From NCBI GenBank assembly GCA_020632925.1, contig JACKER010000007.1, positions 558,001 through 622,000 of the forward strand: a stretch of 64,000 nucleotides of DNA, in the 5' to 3' direction. Position 1 is the first letter of the stretch, and each line of letters starts with the position of its first letter. The notes under the pieces were generated by a model that worked only from the letters and a program-made list of their open reading frames with translations, was not told where the DNA came from and searched no databases. The DNA is from Alphaproteobacteria bacterium. Lineage in GTDB: Bacteria > Myxococcota_A > UBA796 > GCA-2862545. The position numbers and the translations under genes are program-made. Shown piece by piece: positions 40,901 through 50,095 of the stretch.

Positions 40901-43766
40901 CGGGGCGGAGACCCTTGGGGCTACGGAGCTCGCCCGGGGTGAAGAACCCCGCGCAGCCGTTGCGCATCCGGAGCACGGGCGCCCCGGTGGCGGCGTCGAC
41001 GCAGTCGTAGTGGAAGTAGAAGAGGGTGGTGGCTCCCAGCCGCGCGAACCGGTCGATGCGGATGTCGTGGCGCAGCGTGGTGCCGGGCTGCGGCCGGGGG
41101 CCGGCGAACGCCAGATCGCAGTCGAGCAGGCGATAGACGCGCTCCCCGCGGCACTCCTCGTCGATGCCGAGGAAGCTCACGAGGAACAGGTCGGCCTGGC
41201 CGGACTCGACGACGACGAAGGCGGGCGGCTTGCCGTCGGCGGTCCACGCCGAGCGCTCCGGCACGTCGTACTCGGTGACGATGCGCGCCGGGCCGCGTCC
41301 GCCGCGCTCGCCCTCCACGAGCAGGACCCGGTCGCACAGCAGCAGCGGGGGCAGGGGCATGCGCACCCGCGGCGCGAAGCGGTCGAGGTCGGCGTACGTC
41401 GGGCCGAAGACCTCGGAGATCCGGCCGCCGGCGTGCGCCAGGAGCGCCGCACGGTCGAACGAGCGCGGCGGGCCTGCGCTGATCGGCGCTGGAGCCGGCT
41501 CGGGGCGGACCGAGGGCGCTGCGGGGACGCCGGAGAGCGCGCCCACGAGCTGCCCCAGGCCGTCGGTCGCGATCTCCGCGGCGTGGAGGTAGCGGGCGTG
41601 GGCGTCGGCGGCCGCGGCGGCGGCGCGCGACACGGAGGCCGCGAGATCGGTCAGCCCCAGGCTCTGCGCGAGGACCTCGTTCGGGAGGGGCCGCCGAACC
41701 GCCGTCGGAGTCGGCCGGACCGACGGGGCCAGGACCCGCACCGACACCGGATAGGCGGCGGGTGGCTCGAGCTCCCCCACCAACACGACGGTGGCGCCGT
41801 CGTCGCGTCGCGGACGCGGCATCACGGGACCACCCCAGCGCGCGGGGGTGGCCAGACCGCGCAGCAGGGTGAGCAGGGCGCTCGCGGTGCCGGCGCGGTC
41901 GTCGGTCGACCGGGACGAGAGGGGAAGCGTCGCCAGGCGGTCGTGCGCGGGCGTGTCGGCCAGGCGGCGCACGACGAGCACGACCCCGCCCTGATCGACG
42001 GCGGTCGTGTCCACGACACCCACGACCACCGCGTCCAGATCGGGGTCCGCGAGCAGGGCCGCGGCGTGTTCCAGGGCCACCGCGCCCGCCTGGGTCCCAC
42101 CGCCGACGACGTAGGAGGGGCCACGCAGATCGAGCTGGGCCGCGATGCGGTTGGCGACGAAGTTCGGCAGGCAGCCCTGGACGCGATCCGTGTCCAGCGG
42201 CGGCGCGACGCGGTCCGCGCCCGCCGGATCGCCTTCGGCCCGCAGGCGCGCCCGCTCGATCACCGCCGCGGTCGCCGGATCGACCTCCATGCCGACGACG
42301 ACCGCGGTGCGCGCGGGATCGTGCGCCACACCGGCGAGGGCCGCGTCGGCGAGGTCCAGCGCCAGCACCTGCTGCGGGAGCATGCGCTGGAGCTCGACCG
42401 GCGTGATCCGGAAGCGGGTGGGGAGCTCCACCCGCGTGGGGCCGAGCGCGGATCCGTCCGCCAGGGCCTGCAGCAGCGCGTCCCCGCGGTACGGCCCGAC
42501 CTGCCCGAGGGCCGCCACCACCGCCAGCGGCGGCGCCGGAGGGGAGAGCGGCGCGGGCGTCGCGTCGACGTCGGGGGCGTCCACGATCACGTGCGCGTCG
42601 GTGCCGCCGAACCCGAACGCCGAGACGGCAGCGCGCCGCGGACCCTCCCACGGCGTCCGCTCCGCGAGCACCGTGAGCGCTTCGCCGAGCTCGGGCCTCG
42701 GGCGCTCGACCCCGATGGCCGGGGGACGCCAGCCGTCGCGCACCGCCCCGATCGCGCGCAGCAGCCCCGCGAGGCCGGCGGCGGTGACCGTGTGCCCCAC
42801 GAGCGCCTTGGCGGACGCGACGACCACGGGGTCACCGGTGCGGCCGGCGAGCAGCTCGCGCAGGGCCGTGAGCTCCGTGCGATCGCCGAGCGGCGTGCCG
42901 GTGGCGTGGCACTCGACGTAGCCGACGGTCGCCGGATCCAGGCCTGCGTCGGTCCACGCCTTCCGCATCGCGCGCAGCTGCCCGTCGGCGGAGGGCGCGA
43001 GCAGGTTGCCCTTGCGCCCGTCACTCCCGAGCCCGACCCCGCGGATCAGCGCGTGAACCCGCCAGCCGTGACGCCGCGCGTCCTCGAGCCGCGCGAGCGC
43101 GACCGCGACGGCGCCCTCGCCGACGAGCAGCCCGTCGGCGCGCTCGTCGAAGGGCAGCGAGCGACCGGTGGGCGACAGCGCCCGGAGCTGGCCGAAGCCC
43201 TCGAACAGCCAGGTGTCGTCGGAGCGGTTCACCGCGGCCGCCACCGCGAGGTCCACCTCCCCGCGCCGCAACCGACCGACCGCGTGGCCGAGCGCGAACA
43301 AGCCGCTCGCGCAGGCGGCGTCGAGCGTCGACACCGGACCGCCCAGACCCGCGGCCCTCGCGGCGACCAGCGCTGGGAGCTCGGCCTGGCGAAGGTCGTC
43401 GGGGTGCCCCGCTCCCCGCGCGGCGCGTGCGAGCCCCGCGGTCGGGAGCAGCAGGGACGCGAGATCCAGCGACGTACGCTCGAGCGGGGCTCCGTCGGGC
43501 AGCACCCGCGCGACCACCCGCCGCACCCAGGCGAACAGCGCGTCGCGGCCCTCCTCGTCGGTCGCCGGGCCGTCCACGAAGGCACCCACCCGGGTCGGGA
43601 CGGCGTCGGGCGTGCCCATCGGCGCGAGCGGCAGCGGGCCCGGCCAGCGCCCGTCGGGGATCTCGCGGAAGGCGGGGGTGTCCGTCGCCATCCACGCCTC
43701 GGCCCCGTCGCTGCCGGGCAGCAGCGCGTCCAGCCCGACGACGGCGATCGCCGGGCGTCCGCTCAC
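37929..43766 (-). CDS. pfaC: PUFA synthase subunit PfaC/Pfa3-like: KS-CLF-DH-DH with extra C-terminal dehydratase-like domain
   Basis: A 1945-residue megasynthase. Domains in order: ketosynthase (active Cys in DAACASG near residue 150, His in ECHATGT and VGHTV), chain-length factor (residues about 455-770, no active Cys), four hot-dog units making two FabA-type dehydratases with histidines in NPCHFLGDPCMPG near 1049 and VAHFWLDPVMPG near 1416, then a C-terminal polyketide-type dehydratase-like domain (HPWLAAHRP near 1556, LLLDAATHPMM near 1724). No acyltransferase GHSxG or AGPAT HX4D motif was seen, unlike the described myxobacterial Pfa3. It makes cis double bonds during chain building. GTG start, 4-bp overlap with pfaA. 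Confidence 0.9.
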   Translation of the reverse strand: MSGRPAIAVVGLDALLPGSDGAEAWMATDTPAFREIPDGRWPGPLPLAPMGTPDAVPTRVGAFVDGPATDEEGRDALFAWVRRVVARVLPDGAPLERTSLDLASLLLPTAGLARAARGAGHPDDLRQAELPALVAARAAGLGGPVSTLDAACASGLFALGHAVGRLRRGEVDLAVAAAVNRSDDTWLFEGFGQLRALSPTGRSLPFDERADGLLVGEGAVAVALARLEDARRHGWRVHALIRGVGLGSDGRKGNLLAPSADGQLRAMRKAWTDAGLDPATVGYVECHATGTPLGDRTELTALRELLAGRTGDPVVVASAKALVGHTVTAAGLAGLLRAIGAVRDGWRPPAIGVERPRPELGEALTVLAERTPWEGPRRAAVSAFGFGGTDAHVIVDAPDVDATPAPLSPPAPPLAVVAALGQVGPYRGDALLQALADGSALGPTRVELPTRFRITPVELQRMLPQQVLALDLADAALAGVAHDPARTAVVVGMEVDPATAAVIERARLRAEGDPAGADRVAPPLDTDRVQGCLPNFVANRIAAQLDLRGPSYVVGGGTQAGAVALEHAAALLADPDLDAVVVGVVDTTAVDQGGVVLVVRRLADTPAHDRLATLPLSSRSTDDRAGTASALLTLLRGLATPARWGGPVMPRPRRDDGATVVLVGELEPPAAYPVSVRVLAPSVRPTPTAVRRPLPNEVLAQSLGLTDLAASVSRAAAAAADAHARYLHAAEIATDGLGQLVGALSGVPAAPSVRPEPAPAPISAGPPRSFDRAALLAHAGGRISEVFGPTYADLDRFAPRVRMPLPPLLLCDRVLLVEGERGGRGPARIVTEYDVPERSAWTADGKPPAFVVVESGQADLFLVSFLGIDEECRGERVYRLLDCDLAFAGPRPQPGTTLRHDIRIDRFARLGATTLFYFHYDCVDAATGAPVLRMRNGCAGFFTPGELRSPKGLRPEPPPPVAAPCPPLVPGAPHHLDRAAVACLADGRFSEALGPAFAAADGASLGLPPDPAWRLVHRVTRVTTSGGSAGLGEVVYEQDLRDDDWFNPCHFLGDPCMPGTLMYEGCLQAVQVWLLAAGVAVTHPTGRFEPVADLATRLRCRGQVVPGHKRLTYRAVLKEAVLDDDAPFAVADVVLAVDGIPVVSAVDVGVRVEGPRVPRRTGPLVPYDRVLEYSVGSAVRAFGEAYAPFDGRGRRCARMPGPPLLQMTEVLSVEGAAGEVAAPRAVSIAYDVPEDAWFWRAADAVHPDAMAWVILLETALQPCGWLTAWQAAGILGGADLYFRNLGGTGTQHLPVRPTTGRLVTTARQTSVSASGGMQVQRFDVEVRSDEGLVFSCETQFGYFTRSALRAQKGLPGVPPEPPRDVALPLAGHPAMPRDDLRNLDRVLHADPAGGSAGLGRYLAVKDVRPEEWFFVAHFWLDPVMPGSLGLEAMQQLARWVFRERTGCEAHVDPLPLGREVRWTYRGQVLATNREMTVELEVRSLDEREMRCVGIVRADGLPIYRFEEFGVRVADPAPAALPEPRPHLARPSALLDTFERLDERQGVGRMRLDAVVHPWLAAHRPTLAAAAVPLAFSLELAAEAATLLVPGSTVRGIPEARAERWLHDADGPQELLVVAVREGDTVAVTIASGGTPGARVVVALGPPHAPDALPEPPGEAVDLDGDAFFAAGHTFHGPVLQGMTRLRTLGPEGATATLRTRDDAELLGADGLPAFVLDPLLLDAATHPMMSGSPERWLPSLPTGRLAYPIGVQDLRITGPRPVGEVPCAVVLVEATARRLAFDVTIGEWCRYRWVETLVPGGPLLGQPPDVRRSFLWDRQDKADVVIGRPAGERGWEVRRGDVVEPIPGTLAALYGAPADRPLEALAAWEAARRWLRDHGHGVHPRELALTPLRPGVWVVVEAPTLDAPTYVALLHPTRVTLRVSGDEARATAVVEAREEKVRTGG

Positions 43767-46700
43767 GGGCGAGCTTCCTCGTTGCGGAAGGCGGCCACCA
43801 GCGAGGGCGTGGTCGCGTACTCCCCGCGGAGCGTGGCGAGCACGCGGTCGTCGGCGCTCACGAGGTCCGCCCGGAACCGCCCTGCCGTCGCCGACGCGCC
43901 GGGCTCGGCCACCAGGTGGCAGCACACGTCGCCCGCGAGGGCCGCCTTGGGCTCGACGGTCAACGCCATCGGCAGCGCCGCCGTCCCGAAGGTCTCGCGG
44001 ACCCACACGAGCAGCAGCTGCAGCGCACCGTCCACGCACACCGGGTCGAGCGCCCAGGCCGCACCCACCTCGCCGAGATCGGCGGGCGCGCTCGTCCGCG
44101 TACGGGCGACGGCCCCGCGGGCGCTGGTGCCGATGGCCGAGAGCGCGCGCAGGGCCGGACCGTGGAACAGCCAGTCCCCGTACAGCTCGTCGAGCGGCCG
44201 GTCGAGCGCGTCGGCGCCGAGCCCGTTGCTGCCGCCGAAGCGCTCGGGTGCGACCGCCTCACCGAGGACGGCCACGGCGCGCTGGTGCACGGTCCCATCC
44301 TCGGCGCGCAGCTCGAGCGTGACCCGGTCGCCCTCCCGTTCCCACGCGAGGACCAGCGGCATCGGGCCGTCCGCGGGCTTCACCGGGCGCAGGACACGCA
44401 GGTCCTCGAGGCGCACCAGCGCTCGCTCCGGGGCCACGTCGCGGACCAGCGCCGCCATCCACGCCGCCGCCATCGCGAGCGGCAGCACGGGGCGTCGGTC
44501 CACCTGGTGGTCGCGCATCCAGGGCGCGGCCGGGTCGACCACGAGCGGACGCCCGCCCTTGCGGGGGAGCGCCGCCTCGACGACCACCTCGGGCTCGGGG
44601 CGGGACAGCTCGTCCACGAACAGGTCCGCCCCCGCCGCCAGCGGGATCACGCCGTGCCCGCGCTGCTCGAACACCGCACGCAGGGAGGCGTCGACCATGC
44701 CGCCGTCCCACGGACCCCAGTCGAAGGCCTTGACGACGCACGAGGGGTGGCGCCGCTGGTGTTCGAGGAGCGCGTGCACGAGCGCCTCGTTCGCCATCGC
44801 GTAGTCCACCTGGCCGACGTTGCCGTACCGACCGGCGACGCTCGTGAACGCCGCCAGCACGCGCAGCTCGGCGGGATCGACGGCGGCCAGCAGCGCCTGC
44901 AGCCCGTCCCACTTCGTCCCGAAGACCGCGTCGAACTGCTCGTCCGTCTTGTCCTGCAGCCGCTTGTCGGCGAGCACGCCCATCCCGTGGACGACCGCCC
45001 TCACGGGCCCGTGGGCGGTGACGGCGGCGCGCACGGCGTCGGCCACTCCGGCGGCGTCCCGCCCGTCGACGGCCTCGTAGCGGACGGCGCACCCGGCGGC
45101 GCGCATCGCGTCCAGCGTGGCCCGCGCCTCGCGCCCGGCGCGCACCCTCGCGGCCTCGGCCTCGGCCTCCCGCGGCTTGATGCGCTGCCCGCTGGTCCGC
45201 GCGACCGCCAGCCTCCGCGCGACGAGCTCGGCGTCCGACGCGCCTTCGGCCCAGGTGGGCTCGGCACCGACGGCGGACCGGCCGAGCAGCAGGAAGCTCG
45301 CCTTCACGCGGCGGGCGAGGGCGATCGCGCAGGCCGCCGTGACCCCGCGGGCACCGCCCGTCACCACCACCAGGTCGCCGCTCGACAGCGGGAAGGTCCC
45401 CGCGGGCGCGGGCGAGTGCGACTCCGCCGGGGTCAGGAGCGAGCCCATGCCGAGCTCCTCGACCCCGCGCCAACCGAGGATCTCGTCGGCCACGGCCTCC
45501 GCGGAGGTGTCGGGCGCGAGATCGAGGGCGGTCGCGCGGCAGGTCGCGAGCTCGCGGGCCACCGTCTTCGCCAGCCCGCCGAGCGCGCCGATCAGCGGAC
45601 GGCCGACCGCCGAGGCCCTGCCCAGCGCGCCGTCGAGGTCCGACAGCGTCACGAAGCGAGCGACGGGGCCCATCGCCCGCGCGAGCACGAAGCCGTCGCG
45701 CACCTGCGCGCGCGGGTCGTCGGCGCCCAGCGCGGAGGCGTGCACGACGCCCCAGCAGCCGGCGGGCACGGCCTGCGGCGAGTCGAGGGTGACGATCTCG
45801 GCCCCGCGCGCACGCAATGCGTCCGCCAGCCGCAGCGCGAAGCCGCCGGCGTCCATCGTCAGCGCGATGGGGCCGTCAGGGAGGAGCGGGATCCGGTCGG
45901 GGGCGGCGACGGTCAGGACGGATCGACGTCGAAGGAACCTCCGGTCGAGGGGTCCATCGTCGCGCGTCAGCTCACCCACGCTCTGTACCGGCGGCAGCCC
46001 GGGCGCGGGCGGCGCCGGCGGGAGCGGATCGGCAGCGGGCGGCACGAGCAGGGCCGGTGCGCTCGCCTCGCGTGGGTCGGATCCGATCAGCGCGAACCCG
46101 AGGCCGGCCGCGACGCCGCCGAGGTGATCGGCCACGTCGGACAAGGTGCGCAGCGCGCCCAGCGCCTCGTTGTCGAGCTCCGGGAGCTCCGGGATCCGGT
46201 CGCGGACCGCGGAGAGGATCTCGACGCGCTTGATGCTGTCGACGCCGAGGTCGGACTCGAGGTCCATCGACATCTCGAGGGCGTCCTGCGGGTACCCCGT
46301 CTTGCTGGCGACCGCCTCGAGGAGCGCGCCGATCAGCGCGTCGCGGGAGGGGGGCTTGTGCGGGACGAACATGGGGGCGACCTCGACGGCGCCGGTGGTC
46401 GCCGCGAGGGCCTTCACGACCTCGTCGAGGGTGCGCATCGCGCCGAGGGCCTCGTTGTCCATCTCCGGCAGTCCCGGCACGGCCTCGCGCACGGCGGACA
46501 GGATCTCGACGCGCTTGATGCTGTCGATGCCGAGATCGGACTCCATGTCCATGGAGAGCTCGAGCGCGTCGCGGGGGTACCCGGTCTTGGCGGCGACGGC
46601 GTCCAGCATGGCCTCGGTGACGGCCTTGGGGCCCGTGCGGCTCAGGGGCACCGTGGCGGGCGCGGTGGCGCGGGCCTCGGCCTTCGCGTTCACCGCGGCG

Positions 46701-49700
46701 AGCGCGTCGAAGATGGGGGGCAGGTCGGTGGCGACGGAGGGGCGGTCGGCGTTCGGGAGGGAGACGCGACCTGCCTCACGGGGTTCCGGGGTCGGCGCCA
46801 CAATGGGCGCGAGGACTGCGGGAGCGGGAGCGGGAGCGGGAGCGGGAGCGGGGATGGCCGGGAGAATGGGCCGGAGGGGAGTGCTGGGCAGCCCCGCGAC
46901 CTGCTCGACCAGGCGGGCCTGGGCCTCGAAGAGGCGGGCGAAGTTCTCGTTCGCGCGGGCGAAGCCGTCGAGGAACCGCGCGTGCACGTCCGCGGTGCGG
47001 GCCTGGGCGTCCTGGAAGGCGGCGAGCGTCGCGCGCGTGGACTCGAGCAGCGCGAGCACGTCGGGGGACGGCGCGGCCATGGGTGGGGGCGCGACGGGCG
47101 CGGGGGAATTCCCGGGCTGGGACCCGGGAACGATGGAATTCGGCGTCGGCAGCGTGGTCGGCGCGGCGGGGGAGCGGTCGACCTCCAGGTGGACCGGCTT
47201 CTCCATCGGGCGGCCCGAGCTCGGCACCGCGCCCCAGCCGTCGCCGAAGGCGGGCGTGGGGGCGGCGGGGGGCGTCGGAAGCTTCGGCATCGGAGGCTCC
47301 AGGGTCTCGGGATTCCGGTGGTTCGCGCCCGCCAGCCAGACCGTGCGCGGCGTGGGGCGGGGCGGGTCGACGGGGGCTGCCTCGGCGAGCAGGGGCGCGA
47401 GGTCGACGGGGTGACCGGCGGCGGCGAGGCGCGCCAGCAGTCGCTTGAGGTCGGCGTCGCCGTCGTCGCGGCCCGACGAGCGGTCGGTGGAGAGCACCAG
47501 CGCCGCGCGGTCGCCGAGCGTGGCCTCCACGAGGCCGCAGAGCACCGAGCGCGGCCCGACCTCCACGAACGTCCGGACGCCGCGCTCCCAGGCACGCTCG
47601 ACCACCGCCACGAAGTCGACGGGCTCGATCAGCGCGTCCGCCAGCCGATCGCGCACGGCGTCGGGCCCGCTCGGCCACGGCGCGCCGTCGCGGCAGGAGA
47701 GCACCGTGCAACGCGGCGGCTCGATCGCGACCTTCGCGAGGACGTCGCGGAACGGCGCGCGCCCCGCCGCCATCAGGGGGCTGTGGAAGGCCGCCGACAC
47801 CCGCAGGGGCTTGGCCTGCAGGCCCCGGGCGGCGCAGGCCTCGACCGCGCGCGCGACGGCGTCGCCCGTCCCGCTGATCACCGCCTGGGTCGGGTGGTTC
47901 CGGTTCGCGACGACCACGCCGTCGATCCCGTCGACCACGGCCTGGATCGCCGCCAGCGGACCGTCCACGGCCGCCATCGTCCCGCGGTCGCCACCGTCGC
48001 CGGCCATCGCCTCGCCCCGCGCTCGCGACAGGCGCACGAGGTCCGGGTCGCCGATCACCCCCGCGGCCCAGAGCGCCGGCAGCTCGCCGTAGCTGTGGCC
48101 CGCGACCGCGTCCGGTGCGATCCCGAAGAGCGCGAGCTGCGCCGCCACGCCCATCGCGTGCGCCCCGAGCGCGGGCTGGGCCCACTCCGTGGCCCGCAGC
48201 GCTTCGTCCTGTGCCTGCTCCTCCGCGCGGCTCCAGGCCGTCGGGGGGAAGGTTCGGGTCGAGAGCGCGGGCAGCCCGAGCTGGCGGAACACCTCGTCCG
48301 CCTCGTCGAGGGCCTCTCGGACCTGCGGGTACCGCACGGCGAGGTCGCGGCCCATCTCGACCAGCTGGCTGCCCTGCCCGGGGAAGAGCAGCATCAGACC
48401 GCCGTCGGGGGTTCCGCCGCCGACCCAGGCGTCGTCCTTCGGGCGCGCGGGCTCGCCGCGGAGGAGCCGACGGACGGCCTCGACGCGCGCCGGGAGCTGC
48501 TCGAGCTCGGTGGCGACGAAGGCTGCGACCCGCGTCTTGCCCGGTGCCCAGGCGGCGTGCGTGGCGCGGGCGGCGTGCGCGAGCGTGGCCCCACCGATGC
48601 CCTCGAGGGCACGCAGCAGGCCGGCGTCGTCGTCCGCGCCCACGAGGAAGAGCTCGGTCCCCGCGGGCGCGAGCGCCGCGACCCGCGCGCTGCCGTGCTC
48701 CTCGAGCACCGCGTGGAAGTTGCTGCCCCCGAAGCCGAAGGCGCTGACCGCCGCCCGACGGGGGTGGTCGGCCGCCCGGATCCAGGGCCGCGGGCGCGGC
48801 GAGAGGAAGAACGGGCTGTCCTCGAATCCCATCTTCGGGTTCGGCTCGTCGATCTTGGCCGCCGGCGGGATCACCCGCGCGCGCAGCGCCAGCGCCGCCT
48901 TCACGAGGCCCGCGGCCCCGGCGGTGGACTTCGTGTGCCCGATCTGGGCCTTCACGCTGCCGATCGCGACCCAGCGACCCTCGGGCCGGGCCTCGCGGTA
49001 GACCCGCTTCAGCGCCTCGATCTCCGCCGCGTCGCCGGCCTTGGTGCCCGTGCCGTGTGCCTCGACGAGCTCGATGGTGGACGCGTCCACGCCCGCGGTC
49101 GCGTACGTCCGCCGCAGCGCCTTGGCCTGGCCGTCCGGGTTCGGCGCGTAGATCGACTTGTACCGGCCGTCCGACGAGCTGCCGATCGCCTTGATCACCG
49201 CGTAGACCCGGTCGCCGTCCCGCTCCGCGTCCTCGAGGCGCTTGAGGGCGGTCAGCGCGATGCCCTCGCCGATCAGGATGCCGTCGGCGGAGGCGTCGAA
49301 GGGGCGCGGGTCGCCCTTCTTCGTGAACGCGGGGGTCCGGGTGAAACACTCGAACATGAAGATGTCGTTCAGCGTGTCCGCGCCGCCCGTCAGCACCAGA
49401 TCGGACCGCCCGCTCGTGAGGTCGGAGATCGCGTACTGCATCGCCGCCAACGAGCTCGCGCAGGCCGCGTCCACGACCGCGTTCGTGCCGCCCAGATCGA
49501 GGCGGTTCGCGATGCGCCCGGCGACGACGTTGCCCAGCAGCCCGGGGAAGGTCTGCTCGGTCCAGGTGGGGAAGTGGTTGGCGATGTCGCGGACGATGAC
49601 GTCGGTGAGCGCCGGGTCCACGCCACAGCGCAGGAGCGACCGGCGCCAGAGCGGACCCTGGAGCCGCGACCCGGCGGTGATCGCCATCTCCTGCGTGCCG

Positions 49701-50095
49701 GTGATGCCGACGATGCAGGCGACGCGCTCGCGGTCCCAGCCGTCCCCGTCCGGATCGATGCCCGCGTCCCGCAGGGCCTCGCGGGCGACGATCAGGGCGA
49801 GGAGCTGCGTGGTGTCGATGCTCTCGAGCATCGCGGGGGGGATGCCGAACTGGAGCGGGTCGAAGGGGTACCGGTCGAGGAAGCCGCCGCGGGTCGCCCA
49901 GGTCTTGTCGGGCGCGGTCGGGTCGGCGTCGTAGTAGTCCTCCGCCTTCCAGGAGTGGCCCTCGGGGACCGGCGTGATCGCGTCGACGCCGCCGAGGGTG
50001 TTGCGCCAGTAGTCCTGGAGGCTCGGCGCCTTCGGGAACAGGCAGCCGATGCCGACGATCGCCACGTCGCAGGGGTGGGGCTCAGGCCGCGGCAT
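43763..50095 (-). CDS. pfaA: PUFA synthase subunit PfaA/Pfa2-like: KS-MAT-ACP-ACP-KR-DH
   Basis: A 2110-residue iterative synthase. Ketosynthase (DAACASS near residue 210, EAHGTGT, IGHTK), malonyl transferase (LFPGQGSQ and AGHSYGE near residue 666), a helical segment (residues about 1030-1070) and a Pro/Ala linker, two acyl-carrier domains with the phosphopantetheine serine in DLGIDSIKRVEI near 1190 and DLGVDSIKRVEI near 1285, ketoreductase (VVTGGARGVT near 1578, AFTSVAGRYGNVGQ), and a dehydratase with DHQVDRRPVLPLA near 1865. Only two ACPs are present; characterised PUFA synthases usually have more. It overlaps pfaD by 14 bp and pfaC by 4 bp. Confidence 0.93.
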   Translation of the reverse strand: MPRPEPHPCDVAIVGIGCLFPKAPSLQDYWRNTLGGVDAITPVPEGHSWKAEDYYDADPTAPDKTWATRGGFLDRYPFDPLQFGIPPAMLESIDTTQLLALIVAREALRDAGIDPDGDGWDRERVACIVGITGTQEMAITAGSRLQGPLWRRSLLRCGVDPALTDVIVRDIANHFPTWTEQTFPGLLGNVVAGRIANRLDLGGTNAVVDAACASSLAAMQYAISDLTSGRSDLVLTGGADTLNDIFMFECFTRTPAFTKKGDPRPFDASADGILIGEGIALTALKRLEDAERDGDRVYAVIKAIGSSSDGRYKSIYAPNPDGQAKALRRTYATAGVDASTIELVEAHGTGTKAGDAAEIEALKRVYREARPEGRWVAIGSVKAQIGHTKSTAGAAGLVKAALALRARVIPPAAKIDEPNPKMGFEDSPFFLSPRPRPWIRAADHPRRAAVSAFGFGGSNFHAVLEEHGSARVAALAPAGTELFLVGADDDAGLLRALEGIGGATLAHAARATHAAWAPGKTRVAAFVATELEQLPARVEAVRRLLRGEPARPKDDAWVGGGTPDGGLMLLFPGQGSQLVEMGRDLAVRYPQVREALDEADEVFRQLGLPALSTRTFPPTAWSRAEEQAQDEALRATEWAQPALGAHAMGVAAQLALFGIAPDAVAGHSYGELPALWAAGVIGDPDLVRLSRARGEAMAGDGGDRGTMAAVDGPLAAIQAVVDGIDGVVVANRNHPTQAVISGTGDAVARAVEACAARGLQAKPLRVSAAFHSPLMAAGRAPFRDVLAKVAIEPPRCTVLSCRDGAPWPSGPDAVRDRLADALIEPVDFVAVVERAWERGVRTFVEVGPRSVLCGLVEATLGDRAALVLSTDRSSGRDDGDADLKRLLARLAAAGHPVDLAPLLAEAAPVDPPRPTPRTVWLAGANHRNPETLEPPMPKLPTPPAAPTPAFGDGWGAVPSSGRPMEKPVHLEVDRSPAAPTTLPTPNSIVPGSQPGNSPAPVAPPPMAAPSPDVLALLESTRATLAAFQDAQARTADVHARFLDGFARANENFARLFEAQARLVEQVAGLPSTPLRPILPAIPAPAPAPAPAPAVLAPIVAPTPEPREAGRVSLPNADRPSVATDLPPIFDALAAVNAKAEARATAPATVPLSRTGPKAVTEAMLDAVAAKTGYPRDALELSMDMESDLGIDSIKRVEILSAVREAVPGLPEMDNEALGAMRTLDEVVKALAATTGAVEVAPMFVPHKPPSRDALIGALLEAVASKTGYPQDALEMSMDLESDLGVDSIKRVEILSAVRDRIPELPELDNEALGALRTLSDVADHLGGVAAGLGFALIGSDPREASAPALLVPPAADPLPPAPPAPGLPPVQSVGELTRDDGPLDRRFLRRRSVLTVAAPDRIPLLPDGPIALTMDAGGFALRLADALRARGAEIVTLDSPQAVPAGCWGVVHASALGADDPRAQVRDGFVLARAMGPVARFVTLSDLDGALGRASAVGRPLIGALGGLAKTVARELATCRATALDLAPDTSAEAVADEILGWRGVEELGMGSLLTPAESHSPAPAGTFPLSSGDLVVVTGGARGVTAACAIALARRVKASFLLLGRSAVGAEPTWAEGASDAELVARRLAVARTSGQRIKPREAEAEAARVRAGREARATLDAMRAAGCAVRYEAVDGRDAAGVADAVRAAVTAHGPVRAVVHGMGVLADKRLQDKTDEQFDAVFGTKWDGLQALLAAVDPAELRVLAAFTSVAGRYGNVGQVDYAMANEALVHALLEHQRRHPSCVVKAFDWGPWDGGMVDASLRAVFEQRGHGVIPLAAGADLFVDELSRPEPEVVVEAALPRKGGRPLVVDPAAPWMRDHQVDRRPVLPLAMAAAWMAALVRDVAPERALVRLEDLRVLRPVKPADGPMPLVLAWEREGDRVTLELRAEDGTVHQRAVAVLGEAVAPERFGGSNGLGADALDRPLDELYGDWLFHGPALRALSAIGTSARGAVARTRTSAPADLGEVGAAWALDPVCVDGALQLLLVWVRETFGTAALPMALTVEPKAALAGDVCCHLVAEPGASATAGRFRADLVSADDRVLATLRGEYATTPSLVAAFRNEEARP
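46818..46853. repeat. GCGGGA hexamer repeat inside pfaA linker
   Basis: Five perfect GCGGGA units and a sixth variant encode alternating Pro-Ala on the minus strand, the flexible linker just before the first ACP. The tract could vary in copy number among strains. Confidence 0.85.

Noticed and set aside
46818..46853. Short tandem GCGGGA units as a CRISPR-like array
   Set aside because: Units are 6 bp with no spacers and encode a Pro-Ala linker in frame.
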